A stretch of 64,000 bases of DNA from Rotaria sordida (lineage: Eukaryota > Rotifera > Eurotatoria > Philodinida > Philodinidae). The DNA lies in NCBI GenBank assembly GCA_905250125.1, contig CAJNOL010000148.1, positions 62,001 through 126,000 on the forward strand. Direction: 5' to 3'. Made by a program: the position numbers and the translations under genes. Below the pieces are notes generated by a model, which saw nothing but the letters and a program-made list of their open reading frames with translations, searched no databases and was not told the origin of the DNA. Position 1 is the first letter of the stretch. Every line of letters begins with the position of its first letter. Below are positions 55,186 through 64,000 of the stretch, in pieces.

Positions 55186-58100
55186 ATGCCACCACCACCA
55201 TCAGCAGTACTTAAGAAAAAAACGACGTCGAAAAATCCACCATTTCTTAGTCAAGAATTTCTTATTCAAAATCATGGTAAGTATCAACGAGGGGGAAAGA
55301 CATACTTCTGTACTTCTTTTATACTTCTACATATGTGTGCGTGCTCCTATATAGTTTTATATATTTCTTTTGCTCTAGAGATAATAATTGAATATTGATC
55401 AATTTCAGTTCAGAAGCTTAGATCAAATGAGCTAATAAACTTTTGAAAGAAAGTGATCTGGATGATCAGTTTTTTTTATAGAACTTGATCTTTGGAAACA
55501 GTTTTTGAAACTGAACTGTTTGAAAAAATAAAAATTTTTCGAACAGCTCGTTTTCACGAACTATTTTCAGACATCAGCTTTCTTCACAAGACAACTACCC
55601 GAATTGATGCGCACCATTTGAACTCATATTGAATCCATGGTGAGATCTTGGTAAGACTAAAATAAATCCTGAAAGGATTCATGTCCATGGACTTCTGGAA
55701 GCAAGTTATGATCGTTTTACTTAATTTTTGATCCAGCTTTAGGTATTTATCGAAAAATCAAATAATAGAATTTCTATCTGAAATTTCGCCTATAAACAGA
55801 TCGAATGAATAGTAGAATATGCTGAATGTTTTCGCTGAAAAGAATGTTTCTTTGTCGAGATATTGAATTTCCAAAAAAATGATCGTTTGTGTCACAAAAA
55901 TCGAATTTACTTGAAAACTCAATATCTCGACAAAAGAATATTCTTTTCAGCGGAAACTTTCAGCATATTCTACTAGTCATTCAACTTGTTTATATGCGAA
56001 ATTTCAGATCGAAAATTCAGTAAAACAGTCATAACTCAGCTTCAAAGGTCTATGAGCACGAACTCTTTTAGAATTTTTCCAGTCTTATCAAAATCTCCTT
56101 GTGAACTTAATATGAGCTCAAATAGCAGATATCATTCCGAGTAGTTCTCTCATTAGAGAAACCATATAGACAGTTCAGTTCCTATCAGAGAACAGAATCA
56201 TTATCGAATTGTCACTCCATCTGATAATAAAAGTCATATAATCAATCTTTATTTAAAACTTGTATCGTTTTCATGAATATGTTGTTACTCCTCAATACTT
56301 CAAAAGTGCAAAATTATATCTATTTCTTCATTAATAAATATTCCTGAAGAAGAAATATTGAATTTTAAGTAAAATTATTCTATATTATTAAGGTGACATT
56401 GCATCTTCTATTATAATGATTCTAACTCTTGGTGCTGTATTTCATGTTACATCACCTTATTTTACGGTATTTTTTGGTCCTCGCCATAATGCTACAAATT
56501 TTATATCATATAGTACAGTACCAGCTACACTTTTTAATTATGGTTATAAAGATTTAGCTATGCTTTTTGCTTATACTCTTGTATGTATAACAGTTCATGC
56601 TATTTGGCAAGAATATGTATTAGATAAATTAAATAAAAAATTACATTTATCAAAATCTAAAAATGCAAAATTTTTTGAATCTGGTCAACTTATTTTATTC
56701 TATGTTATAAGTGTTCTATGGGCATTAAAATTATTTCAGGATGAATCTTATTTTCAATCGGGTTTAGAATATCTTTGGCGTGATTATCCTTATATAGGTA
56801 TGACAATATGGACACAACTTTTTTTTATTATACAAATTTCTTATTGGTTACATAATTATCCTGAATTATATATACAAAAAGTTCGAAAAGAAGATATACC
56901 ATCTCGTATTTTTTATACAAGTTTACATTTAATAACAATTCTTTATGGTTATTTAACACGTTTTTGGCGTATATCATTAATTCTATTAACAATACATTAT
57001 TTTATTGAAATTTTTCATCATTTATCACGTTTAGCTTATTTTTATACTACAGCTAAAATACATTCAATAAAAGCTAAATCAATTTCTAAATATTTACTTA
57101 ACATATGGTATTATATATTTATAGTTGGTCGTTTAATATCAATAGTTTTAATATGGTTAACATTTTGGTTTGGTTTAAAAAGTTCATCTGTTAATAAAAT
57201 ATCATATACATCAACATCTCTTACAGATTCAAATGATACATCAAATGAATCCATTATGGTTTCTAATTTTAATACACCAACTGTACGTTTATTTACACTT
57301 GTTACAATGGGTGCTTTACAATTTTGGCTGGTTTGGAATTTTATTCAAGTAAAAAAAGAAAAATAGAAGGAATAATAAAATTGAATAATTTTAGTATTCA
57401 AACATGTTCTAACAGATGATCGAAAAGTAATTTGAAAACATTAGGTTAGAATTAGAATTTTGTATTCTTTCCGAATATGGATTCAAAAATTTTTGTAGGA
57501 CTTCTCGTTTAGAAGTTTTGAGACGAACTTGTAGAGATCCATAAATTAAGTTTGGACGAACTTCAGCATGCCAAAAAATCCAAAGTACGAACGAAAATTA
57601 TTTCAAATAATAAAAGAGCAGACATTTCTCTATAAAGTGCTGTACTAATGATGAGTTTGCTGCAAGTCGTTTGTCAACAGTGAATATTTGGAGTAACGAA
57701 CATTGTGTTAATTTCCTTGATTTTTATGGAATATAGACTTGTAATGCAAATTTTTTTGGTCTAAACTTAATGTTTGTGCATCTAACAGTGCAACTCATAA
57801 CTATTAAACCAGAAGTCCTAGAGAAATTTTGAATCTATATTCGGAAACAATACAAAATTCTGATTCTAACCTAATGTTCCAAATTTCTGCAGGCTCCTTA
57901 AAGTGACTGAAAAGTTAATAAATATTTTGTCAAATTACTTTTCGATCATCCGTCATCAAGAATTTATAGATAAGAAGCAGACAAAACTTAATCCTAATTG
58001 AGTGGTCTATCTAGCGTAAGGATCGAGGGGATGGTACCTCTGAGAACATAAGGTTTGCCCTTCCGAAGGGAGAATCTGAATAAAACATTTCTAGCTGATC

Positions 58101-58706
58101 AATAAAAAAAGATCTATATATTTTAAAACAAGTACACCCATGGTTTGAACAGAAAATATAATAAGAGAAAATAAAGTAGGAAAACATTTAAATGTACTCG
58201 AATGAAAGGTCTAATAATGATCTGCATTTTATCATATTAGAACGATGGGTCTAAGAAATGGAAACTAATTCATGTAAGTCTTCTTAGCATTTGATAAAGT
58301 TATGAAGATAAGACAATCGATAACAGTGTTTATACTATGTTTTCGTTAGCAATAATCTTTTGATTTTGAATAATAGAAATTTGAAATCTAGAGTTTATGG
58401 ACAGTTATCGATAGGTTAATATCGTTTTGGTACACTTCTTTTTTTAAAACGAAGAATGTAGATCATGTTTTTCTAATTATTATTGTTTATAATCGAATAC
58501 TTTTAAATATCATTCTTGTTTAGTTTCACATGAGACGTCGACGTGAACAAGGTGGTGCACCATCAACAGCAACAACTTTAACAAAAGTTTCAAATAAACT
58601 TAAACAAAAACAACAAGATTTAAAAACTGATAAATCAGAAACTGATGAAACAGATGAACGTCCTGCTATAGTTGCCAATGGTATTGGTAATAAAAAAAGC
58701 AATTAA
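55186..58706 (+). CDS. TRAM1: Translocating chain-associated membrane protein (TRAM)
   Basis: ER multi-span protein of the TLC fold that assists signal-sequence and membrane-protein insertion beside Sec61. Exons 55186-55276, 56393-57348 and 58524-58706 give 409 residues (human TRAM1 has 374). Conserved segments are PPFLSQEFLIQNHGDI at the N-terminus, ESGQLILFYVISVLWALK, YWLHNYPELYIQKVRKEDIP, SLILLTIHYFIEIFHHLSRL and a basic cytosolic tail after WNFIQ (FHMRRRREQ). About eight hydrophobic spans are visible. A Ser/Thr/Asn-rich loop (SYTSTSLTDSNDTSNES) is longer than in human. Both introns exceed 1.1 kb and hold foldback elements; unspliced readthrough of the second intron would stop after five codons. 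AATAAA at 58966-58971 is a likely polyadenylation signal. Confidence 0.95.
55583..56156. repeat. Foldback element, group B
   Basis: Arms of about 190 bp contain TTTGAACTCATATTGAA and CAAGTTATGATCGTTTTACT on the left, with their inverses on the right. Inner arms AATATCTCGACAAAAGAATA and its inverse (near 55840) also pair. It shares TTTAGGTATTTATCGAAAA with 13723-14080. It lies in TRAM intron 1. Confidence 0.7.
57415..57957. repeat. Foldback element in TRAM intron 2
   Basis: The ends GATGATCGAAAAGTAATTTG and its inverse match over 20 bases. Pairing resumes with AACATTAGGTTAGAATTAGA and AGAATTTTGTATTCTTTCCG on the left, inverted on the right. It shows little similarity to groups A and B. Confidence 0.75.
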
Positions 58707-60366
58707 ATTAACAAAAAAGAATAATAAGAAAAATTTTCATCCATACAACTATACTTCTTATATTGTCTTTCGAATTCTCTCAACTACTTGTTACACTGTT
58801 CCTTTCATTATTTCTCTTTTTTTTTTTTTTCGTTATCTCATTATTATTCTTATTGTTTTCTTTTAAAGTTATTATTTCCAATTGAAAAAGAAATATTGTT
58901 TTATGTTAACTTGTTTGTAGGATCTTGTTCTTTGGTGTAGAACTGTTAAAAGACCGTATAGATTCAATAAACAAAATAGCATTAAGGAATAGAAAAAAAA
59001 ATACATAACCAAATTGTTGATTACAACGTCATGTCTTCACCCATTCGATCTTATTTTGCAATTGATAAAGGAATCTCATCAGGTGTCAAATCACTTTTCG
59101 ATCGAGACGATGTTCATTTGATGAGTAATAGAAAAGTCTAGAATGGTTTGATTTTTCAGACCTTCGCGTTCTTGAGATATAGAAATTTTATTGAATTTTG
59201 TAATAAAAACTACGATCTCCCTATGAACTTTCTAGTGTTGACTTCAAACTTTGAATGAACAATGTTCTCAATGAAATTAGTTCATTGGGCAAGTTGTCAC
59301 TTTTCTAATATCTCCTATTATGCGATATTCAATATTCAAAATTCTCTTATGTGTACAAGCAACAAAGAAAATACTAGTTGCACAATCAACTAATCTCATT
59401 AAGAATTTCAATATCTCAAGAACGAAGGCTCGAAAACCCAAATCATTCTAGACCTTTCTATTACTCATTAAATGAACGTTGTCTCGATTGAAAGCAATTT
59501 GACACCTGAAGAGATTCCCTCATGAGCTCTAATTAAAAATAACAATTAATGTGAAAATACAAGATTCAATTCGTGAATTTCAAAAAATAGTTAAAAAGAC
59601 TGTTTAAACCAGGAGAAAATGATTAGAATGATTCGTTTGCAAATGTGCTCAAATGAACAACTCAATTCTACTTCATTCGAAGTTCACAGTAAATCTTCAT
59701 TGAAAAGACTGAAGCCCATTTATTAATAGCTTGGTTGAGTGTTTAATGCAAGAACCAGTTTATCGGTCAAAGATAAACAGCTCTGAAATATAATGTCGTT
59801 AGATATTTTCTTGCAGTATTTTTTTTTGACTTCAATGGTTATATCAATATTTTTTTTATCATAAAATTATATTTTTAATGCAAATATTTGAATAGGACAT
59901 TTCGTTAATGCACCTATAAATTGTATGAGCACTTGATTAAATAGCACTACCAATACCAATATTTTATTCACTTATTTATTTAGAAAAAGTATTTTTGTAT
60001 TTGTAACGTATTATTAAAAACGTATCTACAGTATTCAATATTCGTCGAATAGGTAGAAATCGGAAGATTATTTTTTTTTCTTGAATCTTAATACTCATAA
60101 GACTTTCTTGCATCCTTTTATCCAATGCAGAATATTTAGAAACTTACACTAAAATAGATGAAAATAAAAAATGATTTATTTTTATTTTATGCCAATGAGC
60201 AAAATAAAATAATAATATTTTAGGTCGACGAAAACGACGCCGTAAATAATATAAAACGATAAAAACTGACGTCTTTACCTCGCCGTTTTGTTCTACAATC
60301 TCGTAAAACGGTAAAATAGTAGGAGAAACGATAACTGATTATCAGTGAAAAAAACCAGCTGACGAA
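58707..60366. other. Intergenic with one foldback element
   Basis: TRAM 3' flank (AATAAA at 58966-58971), then the foldback at 59070-59519. The rest is AT-rich with no recognised gene. Confidence 0.5.
59070..59519. repeat. Foldback element with about 150-bp arms
   Basis: Left GGAATCTCATCAGGTGTCAA, ATGAGTAATAGAAAAGTCTAGAATG; right reversed GGAATCTCTTCAGGTGTCAA, ATGAGTAATAGAAAGGTCTAGAATG. Both arms continue into CGTTCTTGAGATAT. By eye the arms agree at most positions. It is non-coding. Confidence 0.75.
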
Positions 60367-61078
60367 TTACGACGAAATACGATGAAAATTAATACAGCAA
60401 TACGCTGTTTTCAACGATGAGAATGATCGTCCTAGAATTCCTCTTTTTAAATCTTGTTTTTCAACTTTATTTTGTATTGTAATCATTAAACATGATAATT
60501 CCATCAATGTATTTTCGATGTTTGTTGGTTGTATAGAAAAGACTTTCTCGGTCATATCCATTAGTAAAATACAATAAATTATTGAAAAATCAAAAATAGA
60601 TTATTTTATCATATCAATGATAGATAAACTATCTGACTGTTTCTTTCGTGCTGGTAATACAACAGAGATATCTATGATGATGACGGTATCAGCGATGTGG
60701 TAGTGACTTTTGTTTTGAAAGAATTTCTCGAAAACTATCACAGTAGTGGCAGGTCTCAAGCCGCAATGGACATCTTTGTAACACAACTACTTGATGATTT
60801 TGATCTAAGAGAAAGAGGTATTCATTCTTATAGAAAAGACAAAGCATATGTAATATAGATTGTTCAATTATAAAATTAAATGCTGCTCCTTTATTAGAGT
60901 AATTAGTAAAGATAATTGGTTTGTTTTGACCATTCATACTGTAAAAATGAATACAATTGGTAGAATGTTCATATCGATCTTTAACACTTGCAAGGCTACC
61001 AGAATATGGCCTAAAAACGAAAGCAATAAATCGTTTTTCTTTTTTATGTGATTCTATTAGATCCTTTAATATAGTCAT
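60367..61078 (-). pseudogene. Possible degraded gene, unknown
   Basis: Minus-strand open stretches with protein-like composition: 60689-61078 (129 codons, e.g. RFIAFVFRPYSGSLASVKDR and NEYLFLLDQNHQVVVLQRCP), an overlapping frame ending near 60601 (TVIIIDISVVLPARKKQSD), and 60367-60561 (EKVFSIQPTNIENTLMELSC). The change of frame between the first two suggests a frameshifted remnant. I do not recognise it, and it may be chance. Confidence 0.3.
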
Positions 61079-63419
61079 TTATATTCCTTTTTATCCTTGA
61101 AAAACTGATAATATTTATTCACTATGAATAAGAAAACTATTTGAATTATTTGCTTCACTTGATAACTAATAATATGTAATAAACTGATTATGAATGAGGG
61201 ATAATGAACTACAGAGTAATCGAAGTTAATCAAGTCTGTTTAATGATGAATACGATCTAGAGCGTAAAATATTGCAATATCAAAAAGATTTGAATAAATT
61301 TTTGAGATTATATCACCATCATGAATAATATATGTGTTATATTAATAAAAATGAATCAATATTCTAATCAGAACTATTAGTTTAATATACTTATTTTCTT
61401 TTTTTACGATGGAGATTTTTAAAAAAATGAGTAGAAATAATCAAATATATAAATCAATATATCAAATGACAGTGTCCAAACAGACAAGAACCTTTAATAA
61501 CACGTTTAAACACGATTTTCAGAAATTTCTATCTCTCTTGGAATAGCTCGAGATAATAAATATCTCAATCCAGCATTCGATAGGCATTTCGATGCTCAGT
61601 TTGCGATCACACGAATGATTGTTTCCGAGGAGATCGAAATTTAATCAAAATAAGAAGAATTTTTGGGTTGCCAAAATCTATCGATTAAACGCGAAGGAGG
61701 AAATTCAAACATGGAAGGAAAAGCTTTGCTTGAATTTCAGCTGTTATGCAAAAAGAGATTATTTGATAATCAACTGATTTATGTGATAAAATATAAAATC
61801 AATACTGAAAATTTTTTTCAAAGGCTTAGAACATAAAAATTCATTATGACTGTGTCTTCTTCAAGCATGCTGACGGATTTCGGGTCTTAGCTTTCATCAG
61901 TTGATATTAAATATTGCTTAGAAAATTATGAAATTCAACTGAAATATATGCCGAACATAAATAATTCTGTTAGAATCATTGAATAAAAGTAAAAGACATC
62001 TCAAAACCGCTTTTTGAAGAAGTTTCATGTAATCAATATTAGATTCAGCAATCGAAACTGATATTGTGTTAACTTTGCCGCTATTGAAGCATTCAAAATT
62101 ATTCTTCCGATGTGTCTTTTTTCTTCGAGTAGTCAAAACTTTGATAGATTTCAAGTGGTAGAAATGTGCTCAAGGAGTCAGTATGATTATTCTTTCCATA
62201 GATTATCTCTCGTCAAGTATTAGAAAGTTCGATGAGTGGCAAGGGGCCCAAAAATGAGTGCTCGGAATCTGATGCCTGTCGAAAAGCGCAAAACTTAAAT
62301 AGAACAAACGAAAAAAAAAATCTATTTTTCAAATTTTCAACTGCTTGTTACGCCCATCGTATGCGTTGAAAACTTGTGAAATATCTAGAGTTGATAATTA
62401 TTTGTCGAGAAAGAATAAAATATTCTTTTGCAGTTATTTTATTTAACATAAGTGCTTAAGTGATATTAAATATGTCACTTGGTTCATTCTATTATTAGTT
62501 CATCGTGTCATGTAATTTTATTAAGTGTTGGATTCTCGTTGCTATACCTGTTTTCTATTTGCATAGCATGAAACCTTGAAAAAAGTAATAAAGTTTATTT
62601 CTTTGAAGGCCATTGCCTACATCAATGATATCTGACAAAATCTGATCATAACTTTATATCGTCATGCATTTTCATTTTTTTAAATCCATTAATAATATGA
62701 AATATGATTCTTATTGACAGACGAAAAAAGTATTCGAAGTATCTTTTTTTCTTTGATTTTGTAACATATCAAACCTATACAACCAGTGGCAGATTTAGAG
62801 AGGAGGTACCAAGGGATCGATCTTTTCTTTCGACCTATTTTTCGATTCTTTTTCAGTAGAAAATGCCAAAAGATGAGCCAATACAATCTCTAATGTGACT
62901 TGAAAACACGTTTTGTGACTATAATCGTTCCCCTTTCTATTGAAGCACCTCCATTTACCAGAATCCTACATCCGCCATTGTATAGAACTCGGACTAATAA
63001 CGTACAGATTCGTTTTGAATTCAGATAATTTATCGATTGTTAATAGAGACAATTGATCCATTCTAGTTTAATCGAATAATTTTAATTTACGAAAATAAAT
63101 AGATGATTATTCATCAAACTTGAAATGATTCAGAACAATTTCGAAAGAATAAAGAAAACCAGAACTTACTTCGATTAGAAAAAAATTTCGAAATTCCAAT
63201 ATCTATAATATTTCAGCTTCCTTTTTTCGATCACATCTTCATGACGAAACAGTTACTAACGTTACTACATTACCATCTAACATGAATGTGTTGTGTGTCA
63301 TTTTTATTTATTTTGGATTTATACCTCAATGAATAATATTTATTGTTGGCAAGCAAACATATAAAAAGAACTCAAAACATGCTGATGCATGGCTGAATGG
63401 CTTCGTCATCACCTTTTTT
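61079..63419. other. Intergenic
   Basis: Mostly AT-rich. A short plus-strand frame at about 61239-61331 (FNDEYDLERKILQYQKDLNK) looks coding but is isolated. A hAT-like MITE lies at 62782-62980. Nothing else is recognised. Confidence 0.4.
62782..62980. mobile_element. hAT-like MITE, second copy
   Basis: The ends CAGTGGCAGATTTAGAG and CTACATCCGCCATTG are inverted. The flanking 8-mers TATACAAC and TATAGAAC agree at seven of eight bases. It shares AAAACACGTTTTGTGAC and AATCGTTCCCC with 41038-41214. Confidence 0.7.
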
Positions 63420-63632
63420 TTAAACTACAATAGAAAAGAAAACGAAAACAGTCATTGCGCCAGCTTGACTAAAAATAACAATTTGAAAAGAAAAAAAAAA
63501 GTCTCGTAGATGAATGTAGTCATATGAAAAGGGATTAATTGAAAAATATAAATATTCGGAGACACCCACGATACAACACGATACTAATAATATACAAGTA
63601 AATACTTTTAACCAATCAGATACTTTAAGCAT
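63420..63632 (-). CDS. Possible small membrane protein or first exon
   Basis: A 70-codon open frame with two hydrophobic stretches (VFTCILLVSCCIVGVSEYLY and QAGAMTVFVFFSIVV). It starts 54 bp from, and divergent to, the secreted-protein start at 63687. It could be a real short gene, the first exon of a longer one, or chance. No family is recognised. Confidence 0.3.
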   Translation of the reverse strand: MLKVSDWLKVFTCILLVSCCIVGVSEYLYFSINPFSYDYIHLRDFFFSFQIVIFSQAGAMTVFVFFSIVV

Positions 63633-63686
63633 CTTGATATTATTACATTCGTCTGTCAGGTAATAATATATATTGTTGATTTAAAT

Positions 63687-64000
63687 ATGAGTTTATTTCT
63701 TCGCACTTCAATATTACTACTATTACTACTTGAAATAATACTATCTCGACCAGCTATGCAAAGAATTATGGTTAATAATCACGTATGGGAAGTACCAAAT
63801 GAACCTGGATGGGAAGAAGTTATTAGAGATGCGGCAACAATTCAAAAACAATTGCATGTATGTACAACAGCTGCTGAATGTCGTCAAGTTATTGACCAAT
63901 TGCATGCTATCTTTAATTATTATCCGGTTTCTAGAAAGTATCTGGAGTCAAACCCGGATAGTGCATATGACATAATGGCATCAATATTCAAATGGGGCTA
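63687..64000 (+). CDS. Secreted protein, unknown, 3'-partial
   Basis: The frame stays open from the ATG at 63687 to the window edge (104 codons). A clear signal peptide (MSLFLRTSILLLLLLLEIIL, cleavage around residue 21-24) is followed by VNNHVWEVPNEPGWEEVIRD. The segment CTTAAECRQVIDQLH has two cysteines seven residues apart. I do not recognise the family. Codon use resembles the real genes in the window. The rest of the gene is off the right edge. Confidence 0.7.
   Translation, partial: MSLFLRTSILLLLLLEIILSRPAMQRIMVNNHVWEVPNEPGWEEVIRDAATIQKQLHVCTTAAECRQVIDQLHAIFNYYPVSRKYLESNPDSAYDIMASIFKWG

Overview
This is a strongly AT-rich animal nuclear window. It has split genes with GT-AG introns, many of them only 45-90 bp, one tRNA gene, A/T-ending codons, and coding runs of Asn and Gln. 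Metazoan-only families (cGMP-dependent kinase with two first exons, TGF-beta ligand, tau-tubulin kinase) place it in an invertebrate. The compact introns, the many mariner/foldback elements and the 3' splice-acceptor-like sites just upstream of start codons would suit a rotifer, most likely a bdelloid. That assignment is inference. A run of ten N at 40558-40567 is an assembly gap.

Layout. Positions 1-8411 (-) hold most of a cGMP-dependent protein kinase gene; the end of its kinase domain lies off the left edge. It has two alternative, phase-matched first coding exons. Positions 11719-12651 (-) hold an intronless TGF-beta family ligand. Positions 14665-19785 (-) hold bleomycin hydrolase in nine exons, divergent from a tau-tubulin kinase (21342-29048, +, nine exons, 1437 residues). 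Then follow a small one-pass membrane protein (29762-30135, +), a calmodulin-like EF-hand protein (31506-32007, +) and a secreted trypsin-like protease (34691-35842, -). Positions 37832-41668 are a transposon block: one mariner with very long inverted repeats and a second, older mariner relic that carries a hAT-like MITE and the N gap. Positions 42719-49313 (+) hold ribosomal protein L11, SYS1, tRNA-Thr(AGU) and inositol polyphosphate 1-phosphatase. Positions 52-55 kb are another transposon and pseudogene zone. Positions 55186-58706 (+) hold TRAM. The right edge holds the start of an unrecognised secreted protein (63687 onward, +).

The most striking non-genic signal is a dense population of foldback elements, each a degenerate inverted repeat with arms of about 100-300 bp. 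At least three groups share sequence with each other. Each of the eight introns longer than 1 kb contains at least one such element, a half copy of one, or a short palindromic element; the remaining introns are mostly tens of bases long. I see no physically linked pathway. The genes are unrelated housekeeping, signalling and secretory functions (SYS1 and TRAM both serve the secretory route; PKG and INPP1 both serve signalling). Exon coordinates were set by reading splice sites and checking that reading frame and family alignment carry across every junction; family comparisons are from memory, not from a search.
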